64,000 nucleotides of DNA from Bacteroides coprosuis DSM 18011 (GTDB lineage Bacteria; Bacteroidota; Bacteroidia; Bacteroidales; Bacteroidaceae): assembly GCA_000212915.1 (NCBI GenBank), contig CM001167.1, positions 124,001 to 188,000 on the forward strand, in the 5' to 3' direction. Shown here piece by piece: positions 7,884 to 16,805 of the stretch; positions within the stretch are counted from its first letter, which is position 1; each line of letters opens with the position of its first letter. Under the pieces are notes generated by a model that saw nothing but the letters and a program-made list of their open reading frames with translations, did not search any database and was not told where the DNA came from. A program made the position numbers and the translations under genes.

Positions 7884-8486
7884 ATGAAAGGAAGTTTAAT
7901 TATTATTGTATTCTTTATTTTAGGTACATTTCTAGGGATGAAAGGGTTAACTCCCAGTTTTATCCTTGAATACAACGTTAGTCTTTATGCACTTTGTGCC
8001 CTAATGTTTTGTATTGGTATAACAATAAGTAGCGATCCTAAAATATTAAGAAGTCTGCGAAGCCTAAACCCAAGACTACTTCTACTTCCATTGATGACTA
8101 TTTGTGGAACATTACTAGGAACTGCAGTTATTGGATTCTTATTCAGCGAACACTCTATTACTGAGTGTATGGCTGTGGGATCAGGTTTTGGATATTATTC
8201 ACTATCTAGTGTTTTGATTGGCGAAAAAAAAGGAGCTGATTTAGCCACCATTGCATTATTATCAAACATTATTCGTGAAATTGTAGCCCTTATGGGTGCT
8301 CCAATTTTTTATAAGTACTTTGGAACCTTTGCTCCTATAGCAGCTGGCGGTGCAACAACACTAGATACAACTTTGCCTAGTGTAACAAAAGTTGTAGGAA
8401 AAGAATATACCGTATTGTGTATATTTCATGGTCTATTACTTGATATGAGTGTAGTGTTCTTAGTTACGATATTGTGTTCGTTCTAA
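7884..8486 (+). CDS. lysO: LysO-type lysine exporter, C-terminal subunit
   Basis: A 200-residue inner-membrane protein with about six to seven hydrophobic segments. It matches the larger C-terminal part of LysO/DUF340: the GSGFGYYSLSSVLI segment, the EIVALMGAPI helix and GGATTLDTTLP are typical. Its start is 3 bp after the stop of the N-terminal partner, so translation is probably coupled. The family exports lysine. I see no frameshift that would join the two genes: the upstream gene has a clean stop and this one a good ATG. The first IS copy begins 18 bp after its stop. Confidence 0.8.
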   Translation: MKGSLIIIVFFILGTFLGMKGLTPSFILEYNVSLYALCALMFCIGITISSDPKILRSLRSLNPRLLLLPLMTICGTLLGTAVIGFLFSEHSITECMAVGSGFGYYSLSSVLIGEKKGADLATIALLSNIIREIVALMGAPIFYKYFGTFAPIAAGGATTLDTTLPSVTKVVGKEYTVLCIFHGLLLDMSVVFLVTILCSF

Positions 8487-8555
8487 TTTGAAAGCAGGAA
8501 TAACTGTCCCGTCCTAAAAAAGCGTTACAGTTAATAACATTTTAAAAATAGTATA

Positions 8556-9404
8556 TTAAGTCCGAGCAACATGATTTGCTTGGACTTTTTTATAAGTTTT
8601 AATTTTTATTTTATTCTGTCGATGCATAAAATCAGGAGTATTATACCCACAAGAAGCATGTGGCCTTTTCTCATTATAGATATGGATAGTGTCTTTAATA
8701 AGTCTCTGCATATCCTTCAAGCTTAGATTATACTCACTTATACTGAATTCATCCTTTAAGATACCATTGACTCTTTCTGCTACAGCATTTGCATAGGGAT
8801 CATAACTTTCTGTCATGCTACATTTTATGCGATACTTTTTTAACTGCTTCTGGTAGCTATCCGAACAATATTGAATACCTCTGTCAGAGTGGTGGATTAG
8901 CTCCATCTCAGTATATATCCGGCTTTTATTAGCCATTCTTAGTGCTCTAAGACTTCCTTTTGTGCTTAAACTCTCAGAGAGATCATAACCTACTATTTTC
9001 TTAGAATAAGCATCCGTAATAAGAGCTAGATAGTAATGGTGCTTAGCCGAAGACACATAGGTAATATCACTGACCCATACCTGCTCGGGAGCTACGAGTT
9101 CTATATTTTCTATTAAGTTTTTATGCTTTTTAAAGCGGTGAAAAGAATTAGTAGTTCGCTTATGAGAGCGTTTAGGTGTAACTAGTAACTGGTTTGCTCT
9201 AAGTATAGTAAATAGTTTATCTCGTCCCACACCAAGCTCTCGTAGATTATCATAAAGCAGGTGATACAGTTTTCTACCACCTAACCTAGGCATATCCCTA
9301 CGTAACTGATGAACGACTTGAATTACTTTTTCAGCTTTTTGTTTATTTTTCCTTTCACTCCACTTCCTTCGATAATAAAACTGCCTATTGATCCCGAGTA
9401 GCAC
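8556..9404 (-). CDS. IS3-family transposase OrfB (DDE integrase domain)
   Basis: A 282-residue catalytic subunit with an HTH_21-like N-terminus and an rve integrase core. The DD(35)E triad is Asp113 (VSDITYV), Asp174 (HHSDRGIQY) and Glu210 (AVAERVNG). In IS3 elements the active transposase is the OrfAB fusion made by -1 frameshifting; the orfB frame is open upstream through the A_AAA_AAC site in orfA, consistent with that. The GTG at 9404 could also allow separate OrfB. The protein is identical to that of copy 2, so this copy should be functional. Confidence 0.93.
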   Translation of the reverse strand: MLLGINRQFYYRRKWSERKNKQKAEKVIQVVHQLRRDMPRLGGRKLYHLLYDNLRELGVGRDKLFTILRANQLLVTPKRSHKRTTNSFHRFKKHKNLIENIELVAPEQVWVSDITYVSSAKHHYYLALITDAYSKKIVGYDLSESLSTKGSLRALRMANKSRIYTEMELIHHSDRGIQYCSDSYQKQLKKYRIKCSMTESYDPYANAVAERVNGILKDEFSISEYNLSLKDMQRLIKDTIHIYNEKRPHASCGYNTPDFMHRQNKIKIKTYKKVQANHVART

Positions 9405-9430
9405 ACAAATTTGAGTAAGAGATAGGCCCT

Positions 9431-9847
9431 CTACTTCTTTGTATCTGTCGGCTGCTCGGGGGAGGAGTTTTTTCGTATCTTGATTTTATACTCTTTCTCT
9501 GCTATATCAATAAGAATATCTAAGATAGCAGCTTTGTGATCTCTATTCTCTAACTCATGCTCCAATCGGTTGTTTTTACGCTTGAGCATCTCTATTTGAG
9601 CTTCGAGCTCAACGATTTTTAGGTCTTTGGGTTTATTCATAGGATAGGATGTTTTATATATAACATCTGTACTGCCATATTTGATTACCCACTGACGGAT
9701 AGTATCACTACCTTGTATTCTATATTTTCGACTTAAAGCGCTATAAGAGATATCGGTTTCTTCATATTCCTGGACTACGGATAATTTAAAGGGCATACTA
9801 TAGTCTTTTTGACTACGCCTAACATACGGTCTTTCTTTACTTTTCAT
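9431..9847 (-). CDS. IS3-family OrfA (helix-turn-helix protein)
   Basis: A 138-residue DNA-binding subunit. The N-terminal helix-turn-helix (about residues 15-60: MPFKLSVVQEYEE ... YSALSRKYRI ... TIRQWVIKYG) recognises the IS ends. A leucine-zipper-like coiled coil follows (about residues 75-105: IVELEAQIEMLKRKNNRLEH). The slippery heptamer A_AAA_AAC (plus-strand 9467-9473) lies 11 codons before the stop, in the codons Arg-Lys-Asn, so some ribosomes shift -1 into orfB to make the transposase. Confidence 0.93.
   Translation of the reverse strand: MKSKERPYVRRSQKDYSMPFKLSVVQEYEETDISYSALSRKYRIQGSDTIRQWVIKYGSTDVIYKTSYPMNKPKDLKIVELEAQIEMLKRKNNRLEHELENRDHKAAILDILIDIAEKEYKIKIRKNSSPEQPTDTKK
9467..9473 (-). 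promoter_or_regulatory. -1 programmed frameshift site of IS copy 1
   Basis: On the minus strand the zero-frame codons CGA AAA AAC contain the heptamer A_AAA_AAC, a canonical slippery site. Shifting back one base joins orfA to the open orfB frame. The orfB frame is -1 relative to orfA. The same site occurs at 57178-57184 in copy 2. Confidence 0.8.
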
Positions 9848-9902
9848 AATGGTTTTGAGTATAGTGTAACGCTATGTTAGGACTAGACAATATATCAGAA
9901 AA

Positions 9903-11291
9903 TCATTTAGATAAGTCTTTTATAACTTTCATTATTTCATGTCCTATAGCATCTGCTGCTTCCATAGATTTAGCTTCACTATATACTCTGATAATAGGTT
10001 CAGTATTACTTTTGCGCAAATGTACCCACTTATCAGCAAAATCAATCTTCACACCATCAATGTCATTTATTTGCTCATCTTTATAAATCTCTTTCACTTT
10101 ATTGAGAATAGCATCAACATCAATCTCGGGAGTTAAATCAACCTTGTTTTTAGCAATAAAATAAGAAGGATAAGATGCTCTAAGTTCACTTGCAGTTTTG
10201 CCTTCATGAGCCATATGACTTAAGAATAAAGCAATCCCTACTAGAGCATCACGCCCATAGTGACTTTCTGGATAAATAACACCACCGTTACCCTCACCAC
10301 CAATCACAGCATTCACTTCTTTCATTTTGCTTACTACATTTACTTCGCCAACTGCAGCTGCATAATGCTTCATGCCATGCTTTTGTGTTACATCACGAAG
10401 TGCGCGTGTAGAGCTCAAATTAGATACAGTATTACCAGGAGTGTGTTTCAACACATAATCAGCAATTGTAACAAGAGTATATTCTTCACCATACATAGAA
10501 CCATCTTCACAAATCATAGCTAATCGGTCTACATCTGGATCAACAACAAAAGCAACATCTGCCTCACCCTTTTTCATAAGAGACATAATATCCCCTAAGT
10601 TCTTTTCTAAAGGTTCTGGATTATGAGCAAATTCACCAGTAGGTTCACAATATAGTTTTTCTACATGTTGTACACCCAATTGTTCCAATAAGTCTGGAAG
10701 AATAATTCCACCTACAGAGTTTACACAATCAATAGCTACTTTAAAATTAGCTTTTCTGATAGCCTCAACGTCAACTAAGTCAAGACCTAGAACATTGAGT
10801 ATGTGTTTTTGATTATAGGACGAATCTTTATGGTATTTACCTATTGCATCTACATCAACATATTCAAAGTCTTCAGCTTCAGCAATAGTTAAGATTTCAT
10901 TACCTTCTTCTGCATTTAAAAATTCACCTCTCTCATTTAGTAATTTAAGAGCATTCCATTGCTTTGGATTATGAGAAGCAGTTAATATAATACCTCCACT
11001 TGCTTGTTCCATAGCAACAGCCAATTCTGTTGTAGGAGTGGTAGCCAATCCTAGATCTATTACATCCCAGCCCATACCCATAAGAGTACCTGCAACAATA
11101 TCTCTTACCATATCGCCAGAAATACGTGCATCACGACCGACAACTATCTTATTACCCTTAACTTTAGTAGTTCTTCTTATAAATGTAGCGTAAGCTGAAG
11201 TAAACTTTACGATATCTAGAGGATTTAATCCATCACCTACTCTTCCGCCTATAGTTCCGCGGATACCTGAAATCGATTTTATTAGCGTCAT
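9903..11291 (-). CDS. glmM: phosphoglucosamine mutase
   Basis: A 462-residue alpha-D-phosphohexomutase. It converts glucosamine-6-phosphate to glucosamine-1-phosphate for UDP-GlcNAc, peptidoglycan and LPS synthesis. The active-site phosphoserine is Ser106 in TASHNP; the metal loop DPDVDR is at 251-256; the sugar-binding loop is GEGNGG; the phosphate-binding loop is RKSNTEPIIRVYSE near the C-terminus. Phosphomannomutase/phosphoglucomutase activity is the alternative, but the chromosomal context and length favour GlmM. It is last in a minus-strand run nrnA-DUF4827-glmM with small gaps. IS copy 1 lies 13 bp downstream. Confidence 0.85.
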   Translation of the reverse strand: MTLIKSISGIRGTIGGRVGDGLNPLDIVKFTSAYATFIRRTTKVKGNKIVVGRDARISGDMVRDIVAGTLMGMGWDVIDLGLATTPTTELAVAMEQASGGIILTASHNPKQWNALKLLNERGEFLNAEEGNEILTIAEAEDFEYVDVDAIGKYHKDSSYNQKHILNVLGLDLVDVEAIRKANFKVAIDCVNSVGGIILPDLLEQLGVQHVEKLYCEPTGEFAHNPEPLEKNLGDIMSLMKKGEADVAFVVDPDVDRLAMICEDGSMYGEEYTLVTIADYVLKHTPGNTVSNLSSTRALRDVTQKHGMKHYAAAVGEVNVVSKMKEVNAVIGGEGNGGVIYPESHYGRDALVGIALFLSHMAHEGKTASELRASYPSYFIAKNKVDLTPEIDVDAILNKVKEIYKDEQINDIDGVKIDFADKWVHLRKSNTEPIIRVYSEAKSMEAADAIGHEIMKVIKDLSK

Positions 11292-11302
11292 AGTATCATT
11301 AA

Positions 11303-11920
11303 TTAACGTTTAGATAAGCCCAAACGTCTAATTTCATATGCATAAGGATAAACTTGTTGTAAGGAGTTCATATGCCCTAGTTTTGAAGAAACAATAAGAT
11401 TCACACGAGCATTATAACGAAGATATTTCAAGGGAATCAACCATCCTGAAGGAACGGTTTTAGTTCCATATATCTCAATCATATTTCCTCTATCAACAAA
11501 TTCTCCTTTTATTGTATTATTATTACTTATCGTATAAATGAAAGCGTCAACAAAATCAGTCATATCCAAATTACCTACTGCAGTAAAGTAACCATCCATG
11601 ATACTATATTCTGAAAAACGAATGGTTATTTCATCACGATTAGCAAATGTATCAACAGGGTTTTCAGATCCTCTTTCTACGATTTGCATATATAGACCTG
11701 TTTGTAATTCTACATATTCATTTTTGTCTATATGGGTTACTGAATCATTCTCTACGAATTGATTAAATGAAATAACCTTAATATTATTCTTTTTAATATA
11801 TCTATCTATCGCTTTTTTCTCATCAGCTAACTTATCTGCATAAGTTACTGATTTACTACAAGATTGGAATACAAGTAATAAAGAAAAAAATGACAATATT
11901 GCTAGAACAGTTTTTTTCAT
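11303..11920 (-). CDS. DUF4827 lipoprotein
   Basis: A 205-residue predicted lipoprotein. From the chosen ATG it begins MKKTVLAILSFFSLLLVFQSC, a signal peptide ending in a lipobox Cys. An alternative ATG 6 codons upstream would overlap the nrnA stop. The rest matches Bacteroidetes DUF4827 proteins, which resemble FKBP-type peptidyl-prolyl isomerases in layout (GLYMQIVERGSE ... DEITIRFSEYSIMDG ... IPSGW-like VPSGWLIPLKYLR). No activity is established. It lies between nrnA and glmM and is probably cotranscribed with both. Confidence 0.75.
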   Translation of the reverse strand: MKKTVLAILSFFSLLLVFQSCSKSVTYADKLADEKKAIDRYIKKNNIKVISFNQFVENDSVTHIDKNEYVELQTGLYMQIVERGSENPVDTFANRDEITIRFSEYSIMDGYFTAVGNLDMTDFVDAFIYTISNNNTIKGEFVDRGNMIEIYGTKTVPSGWLIPLKYLRYNARVNLIVSSKLGHMNSLQQVYPYAYEIRRLGLSKR

Positions 11921-11930
11921 AATTATTAAT

Positions 11931-12959
11931 TTATGCAAGTAGCAGTGGTTTGTATTTTTTTACGGCTTCTTCAAATCTTTCTATTGCTTCTTCCATTGTA
12001 CCATAGAATTCACCCCCAGATGCATTTAAATGGCCTCCACCATTAAAAAACTCAGCAGCTAATTCATTACAAGGGAAAGTACCTACCGAACGTAAAGATA
12101 CTTTAATTAAATTAAGTTCTCCATCTTCTTTAAGAAGACATGAAAATATTACATTTTTTATAGATAATGGAATATTTACAAAGCCTTCGCTATCTCCTTT
12201 TACGAAATTAAATTTATCTTGTTCTTCATCTGTCAGGGTTAATAGAGCCGTATTCTCGGGGTACACCTTCATAGTTGTTAATACATGTCCCATTAAGCGC
12301 AACCTATCCTCTGAATAAGTATTATTAACTCTTCTATAAATTAAGTCTTTATCAATACCTTTCTCTAGGAGTAATCCTATAATTGTATATATTTCTATTT
12401 GATTAGAATTATAGGTGAATCCACCAGTATCTGTCATCATGCCTGTGTACAAACATTCAGCACCAGCTTTTGACAGCTTATCAAGAAGGTTCATTTGAAC
12501 TATTAATCGAAACACCAACTCAGAAGTGGCAACAGCCTTGGAGTAAGACATCGTAATATCGCAATGATCACCAGGATGTAGGTGATGATCAATCATAACC
12601 TTCAATGCACTAGACTTCTCAACTAACGAACTCATATCACCTATTCTACTCAAAACATTAAAGTCTAACAAACAGATTATATCGGCTGCATCAATACATT
12701 TTTCTACTTCTTCAGGAGTTTCACTGTAAAACAAGATATGTTCACTTCCGGGCATCCAATTTAAAAAATCAGGAAAAGCATTTGGCATAATTACTTGAAC
12801 CTTCTTTCCTAATGCCGTTAAGACATGCCATAATCCCAAAGAAGAACCCACAGCATCACCATCAGGTCCAATATGCCCAATAATTACAAATGATTCATAC
12901 TTGTTCAACCATTCGTTAAACTGGTCAATCTTTACCTGTTCTATTATATTTCTTAGCAT
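11931..12959 (-). CDS. nrnA: DHH-family phosphoesterase, NrnA-like oligoribonuclease/pAp phosphatase
   Basis: A 342-residue DHH/DHHA1 protein. The metal motifs are GHIGPDGDAVGSSLGL (about residues 28-43), the DHH of MIDHHLHPGD (about 127-136), and the C-terminal GGGHLNASGG of DHHA1. NrnA enzymes degrade short RNA oligomers and dephosphorylate 3'-phosphoadenosine-5'-phosphate; the length and single DHH-DHHA1 architecture fit. It leads the run with DUF4827 and glmM and has a -7 box 30 bp upstream. Confidence 0.85.
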   Translation of the reverse strand: MLRNIIEQVKIDQFNEWLNKYESFVIIGHIGPDGDAVGSSLGLWHVLTALGKKVQVIMPNAFPDFLNWMPGSEHILFYSETPEEVEKCIDAADIICLLDFNVLSRIGDMSSLVEKSSALKVMIDHHLHPGDHCDITMSYSKAVATSELVFRLIVQMNLLDKLSKAGAECLYTGMMTDTGGFTYNSNQIEIYTIIGLLLEKGIDKDLIYRRVNNTYSEDRLRLMGHVLTTMKVYPENTALLTLTDEEQDKFNFVKGDSEGFVNIPLSIKNVIFSCLLKEDGELNLIKVSLRSVGTFPCNELAAEFFNGGGHLNASGGEFYGTMEEAIERFEEAVKKYKPLLLA

Positions 12960-12988
12960 TATCTTTTACTATTTCTATGAGTTAGATG

Positions 12989-12996
12989 CAAATTTA
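12989..12996 (-). promoter_or_regulatory. -7 promoter box of nrnA
   Basis: TAAATTTG on the minus strand, 29 bp upstream of the nrnA ATG, fits TAnnTTTG. The 55-bp gap after comEC is the only non-coding DNA here. Confidence 0.5.
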
Positions 12997-13014
12997 AGAA
13001 ATTCTTTATAGATT

Positions 13015-15093
13015 CTATAAGAACTTGAAGTAACCTTTTTCATCTAAAGAGATAAAATTCAAATTATTCGCATCACAATATTCTTTTATTCCTTTTTTAT
13101 TCTTTTCAGACGCTCCACGCCCCATAATAACAGTATTAGCATGAAAAGTGTTGAAAACATTTTTGAATCTTTCTTTTCCTATTCTACGATCTATATAGAT
13201 ATAATCGAGCTCAAATTTAATTTTAGATAAAGTTTCTATTCTTTTTTGACTAGGATACATATACCAATAGATAGACTTCCCCTTATAATATAGAATGCTG
13301 TTATTCCAAAATAATGCATCATTTACACATGAATCTTTTACAAAAAGAGGATCTTGGTATTGCAATCTACTCCACCTACGCTGAGCCGTGAGAACTATAT
13401 TACTGGATTTCAGAGTACTATCAGGCTGTACTACCCATAACAGTCCATCTTCTTCAACACATTCCACAAAGGGCTTATTGCCGTTGCAATACAATTGCAT
13501 TGATACATGAGGTTTATTCAATTCATTTAAAACCAACCTACAACTAATAAACAAAAAAGAGAACGATAGAATACAATATAACCATTTAACCCTTGAACTG
13601 AAAATTAATTTGTATACGAAAAACAAAATCGCATAAAGCAAAGTTAGTTCAAAGGTATTGATATACAAACTCTTAATAGAAGACAATGGTAAAGTGCTGA
13701 ACATCCTAACAACCCCATTAAGCCACTCAGTTAAGTGAATCGCTATGAGTAATAATACTGAGGACAAACTCGTGCAAGCATAAGTTAAAACTGAAACTAC
13801 AAGGATGTATAATAATATCGTAATCAGAGGAATTACAATCAGATTTGCTAACAAAAAATAAGTAGGAAAACTACCAAAATAATAGATAATTAAGGGAGAT
13901 GTCCCTAATTGTGCTACCAATGAGATGACTAAGGAACTCCACAAGTAAATTCCAATTTTAGATTTAGGATGATAAAGTTCTAATGTGGGTCGAGAAAATA
14001 AAAGAATAGATAAAACAGCACTGAATGAAAGTTGGAAGCCCACATCAAATAACCAGTTAGGGTTATATAATAGCATTATAATTGCCACAAAAGCCAATGA
14101 ATTAATAGAGTTTCCCCTTCGTTGTGTTGATAAAGAAACACCCATTAAACTAAAGAGTAAAACAGAACGGACAACAGAAGGAGAAGCACCAACAAAGATC
14201 ACAAATAACCATAGAAACACTAAGGTTAGGCAAAGAGCCAATAATTTACCATATCGATATTTCCCAAATAAAAGAAGAAAAAAACCATTTGTCAGGAAAA
14301 ACAGCAAACCAATATGTAGTCCTGACAAAGCTAAAACATGGCTCACTCCCGCAATGGAAAATGCATCTTTCAACTCTACACTTAAATCATCTTTTATTCC
14401 AAGAGTCAATGCTGATAAAATGGCTAATACATCGGGGCCAACATCAAATGATTTATAATAATCTAACAACTTTGTTTTCTGACGAAACAAGAAGTTCTGA
14501 ATACTGTTTTGAGAAAACTCTCCTAGATATTTTATCTCAGTAGAAGCAAGAGTTAGGGTACCTATGATACCCTTCCTTTTTAAATACAGTCCATAATCAA
14601 AGGCATCAGGATCAACAGATCTTTCTTGTTGATGTACTTTTCCATAAAAAGCCAAAACATCTCCATTATGATACACTCTATTTAAAGAATCCTTCGCTAC
14701 ACGCAGTAGGACTTGTGAATGAGAGGGACTTTCTAGCTTTACTAAATACTCTACTGATTTTAGTTTCACCTTGGGATAAGAATCTACTACTCCTTTATAA
14801 AAACCAGGTTTATCATAAACTACCGAGCTTAAATCACTTTGAGTGAAGATTCTACAAACTCCAATTAAAAACACAAGAAAAAACAAGTTCAATCCAAAAA
14901 TCCACCTCAACTTAAACTTATGAATAAAGCGATGGGCTGAGATAAGAGATATAAAAAGAGCAAGACAAGCAATTATCCAAACTGTTTGATTATTCAATCT
15001 AGATTCAAGAAACTGGTCTGCAAACAGAATACCCCCTAGTAAGGGGATCAATATCCTTACTAGAGGGTATTTATGTAATGATTCAAAGCCCAT
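13015..15093 (-). CDS. comEC: ComEC/Rec2-family membrane protein
   Basis: A 692-residue polytopic inner-membrane protein. It has an N-terminal DUF4131-type region with two or three TM helices and an OB-like segment (about residues 1-200), then the Competence domain (about 215-500) with the motif VSHVLALSGLHIGLLF and about eight TM helices. The roughly 180-residue C-terminal part should be the metallo-beta-lactamase-like domain, but no HxHxDH metal motif is visible. ComEC moves single-stranded DNA across the inner membrane in natural transformation; whether this organism is transformable cannot be judged here. It follows rpe by 12 bp. Confidence 0.88.
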   Translation of the reverse strand: MGFESLHKYPLVRILIPLLGGILFADQFLESRLNNQTVWIIACLALFISLISAHRFIHKFKLRWIFGLNLFFLVFLIGVCRIFTQSDLSSVVYDKPGFYKGVVDSYPKVKLKSVEYLVKLESPSHSQVLLRVAKDSLNRVYHNGDVLAFYGKVHQQERSVDPDAFDYGLYLKRKGIIGTLTLASTEIKYLGEFSQNSIQNFLFRQKTKLLDYYKSFDVGPDVLAILSALTLGIKDDLSVELKDAFSIAGVSHVLALSGLHIGLLFFLTNGFFLLLFGKYRYGKLLALCLTLVFLWLFVIFVGASPSVVRSVLLFSLMGVSLSTQRRGNSINSLAFVAIIMLLYNPNWLFDVGFQLSFSAVLSILLFSRPTLELYHPKSKIGIYLWSSLVISLVAQLGTSPLIIYYFGSFPTYFLLANLIVIPLITILLYILVVSVLTYACTSLSSVLLLIAIHLTEWLNGVVRMFSTLPLSSIKSLYINTFELTLLYAILFFVYKLIFSSRVKWLYCILSFSFLFISCRLVLNELNKPHVSMQLYCNGNKPFVECVEEDGLLWVVQPDSTLKSSNIVLTAQRRWSRLQYQDPLFVKDSCVNDALFWNNSILYYKGKSIYWYMYPSQKRIETLSKIKFELDYIYIDRRIGKERFKNVFNTFHANTVIMGRGASEKNKKGIKEYCDANNLNFISLDEKGYFKFL

Positions 15094-15105
15094 AGGCTTT
15101 TATTT

Positions 15106-15756
15106 TTATAGGTTTTTCATCTTAAGAATCATCTCTTTGGGGTCTGTTGCTTTAAAGATAGCACTACCTGCTACTAAAACATCTGCACCAGCTTCAATCA
15201 AACGCTTTCCCGTTTCAAGGTTTACTCCACCATCCACTTCAATCATGGCGTTAGAACCAGACTCTTTAATTAAAGCTTTCAACTCTTTCACTTTATTAAT
15301 TGCATTTTCAATAAACTTTTGCCCCCCAAACCCTGGGTTAACACTCATTATTAACACCATATGCACATCTTTAATGATATCTTTCAATAAAGACACAGGA
15401 GTTGCAGGGTTTATGGTTACTGCAGGTTTCATCCCCGCTTCTTTAATTTGCTGAATAACACGATGGAGATGAGGACAAGCTTCATAATGCACATTCATTA
15501 TTTCTGCTCCTAGATCTTTCACCTCTTGAATAAACTTTTCAGGTTGTACAATCATTAAGTGTACATCTAAAGGCTTATCTGTTAGTTCTGCCACATACTT
15601 AAGGACAGGGAAACCAAAAGAGATATTAGGAACAAATACACCATCCATAATGTCGATGTGTACCCAATCTGCTTCTGATTCATTTATCATCTTCATATCA
15701 GCAGCTAAATTGGCAAAGTTTGCTGATAGTATAGATGGCGATATTAGTGGTTTCAT
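15106..15756 (-). CDS. rpe: ribulose-phosphate 3-epimerase
   Basis: A 216-residue TIM-barrel enzyme that interconverts ribulose-5-phosphate and xylulose-5-phosphate in the pentose phosphate pathway. Motifs are SPSILSANFANL, HIDIMDGVFVPN (metal His/Asp and catalytic Asp), VHLMIVQPEKF, NPGFGGQKF and EVDGGVN (second catalytic Asp), then AGSAIF. Length is normal. It lies between fmt (52-bp gap) and comEC (12-bp gap) on the minus strand. Confidence 0.96.
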   Translation of the reverse strand: MKPLISPSILSANFANLAADMKMINESEADWVHIDIMDGVFVPNISFGFPVLKYVAELTDKPLDVHLMIVQPEKFIQEVKDLGAEIMNVHYEACPHLHRVIQQIKEAGMKPAVTINPATPVSLLKDIIKDVHMVLIMSVNPGFGGQKFIENAINKVKELKALIKESGSNAMIEVDGGVNLETGKRLIEAGADVLVAGSAIFKATDPKEMILKMKNL

Positions 15757-15808
15757 ATTTTGAGTTTTTAATAATTCTTATTCTACTAAGATACAAAATA
15801 GGGTTTGA

Positions 15809-16783
15809 TTAGTTCATTTTAAAAGAGGAGTCTATATCAAATCCTCTTAACAAATCGGCTATTGGCATACGGCGCTTCCCTGGTAACTGCATTTCTAGAA
15901 TGTCTAGATAGCCCCCCTGCACAGCTATTTTTAAATCTTCTCTTCCTTCTTGGAAAACAGATCCGATAGCAATGTTATGTTCTTTCTGTACTTTGCGAGT
16001 CTTAAAAATCTTCACCTTCCAAGATTCTCCTGATGTAGAAGTAAGAGTTGACCATGCTGCAGGATAAGGAGACAATCCACGTATAAAGTTATGAACAACT
16101 TCTAGGGGCTGATCCCAATTAATTTCACACGTTTCCTTGAAAATTTTAGGAGCTGGGCGCATTTCTATACACTCATTTTCTATGATTTGAGATTGACTTA
16201 GAGGATTTACTTGATTAGCAATTATTCGATCTACTGTTTCTGTCACTACTTTACCCCCTAGAATCATCAACTTATCATGTATTTCACCCACAGAGTCATT
16301 TTCTCCTATTGCAACTTTTTCTTGCATGATGATTTTTCCTGTATCTATTTCATGTTCTAAGAAAAAAGTAGTTACTCCAGTTTCTTTATCCCCATTAATG
16401 ATAGCCCAGTTTATTGGAGCAGCACCACGGTATTGAGGAAGTAAAGACGCATGCAAATTAAACGTCCCCAATCGAGGCATATCCCAAACAACTTCGGGCA
16501 ACATCCTAAATGCTACTACAATCTGTAAATCGGCCTTATAACTCTTCAATTCTTCAATAAAAGCTTCATCTTTTAAGTTGGAAGGCTGAAGAATAGGCAA
16601 ATGTTGAGACAAAGCATATTTCTTTACATCTGAATATTGTATCTTATGACCTCTACCAGCCGGCTTATCAGGCATAGTAACAACAGCTACAACATTGTAT
16701 TCATTTTCAACTAATTCTTTCAGAGACTCTACAGCAAACTCAGGAGTCCCCATATATATTATTCTTAGTGTTTTCTTATCCAT
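15809..16783 (-). CDS. fmt: methionyl-tRNA formyltransferase
   Basis: A 324-residue enzyme that formylates initiator Met-tRNA using 10-formyltetrahydrofolate. It begins RIIYMGTPEFAVESL. The catalytic Asn-His and SLLP loop are in FNLHASLLPQYRGAAPINWA, and the catalytic Asp is in HEIDTGKI. The C-terminal OB-like domain (about residues 210-324) binds tRNA. Length matches the family. It lies between clc and rpe, with a 22-bp gap to clc. Confidence 0.96.
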   Translation of the reverse strand: MDKKTLRIIYMGTPEFAVESLKELVENEYNVVAVVTMPDKPAGRGHKIQYSDVKKYALSQHLPILQPSNLKDEAFIEELKSYKADLQIVVAFRMLPEVVWDMPRLGTFNLHASLLPQYRGAAPINWAIINGDKETGVTTFFLEHEIDTGKIIMQEKVAIGENDSVGEIHDKLMILGGKVVTETVDRIIANQVNPLSQSQIIENECIEMRPAPKIFKETCEINWDQPLEVVHNFIRGLSPYPAAWSTLTSTSGESWKVKIFKTRKVQKEHNIAIGSVFQEGREDLKIAVQGGYLDILEMQLPGKRRMPIADLLRGFDIDSSFKMN

Positions 16784-16805
16784 AATCTTTTTTGTAATAC
16801 CTCTA

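Larger units (their letters stand above)
8505..9889 (-). mobile_element. IS3-family insertion sequence, copy 1
   Basis: A 1385-bp element bounded by imperfect inverted repeats: left TGTCCCGTCCTAAAAAAGCG and right (reverse complement) TGTCTAGTCCTAACATAGCG, about 21 of 25 positions matching. The TG...CA ends are those of the IS3 family. It carries orfA and orfB on the minus strand with a -1 slippery heptamer. The second copy at 56216-57600 appears identical throughout. The flanks here (aac on the left, ata on the right) show no target duplication, unlike copy 2. It sits between convergent genes, 13 bp past the glmM stop, and disrupts no gene. Confidence 0.93.

Noticed and set aside
7584-8486. 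Frameshifted single lysO gene
   Set aside because: The upstream gene has a clean stop and the downstream gene its own ATG 3 bp later, and I regard the split form as usual in this phylum; no homopolymer suspicious for a sequencing error at the junction.
13985-14458. 157-codon plus-strand frame inside comEC
   Set aside because: Shadow of the well-supported comEC gene on the other strand; no independent features.
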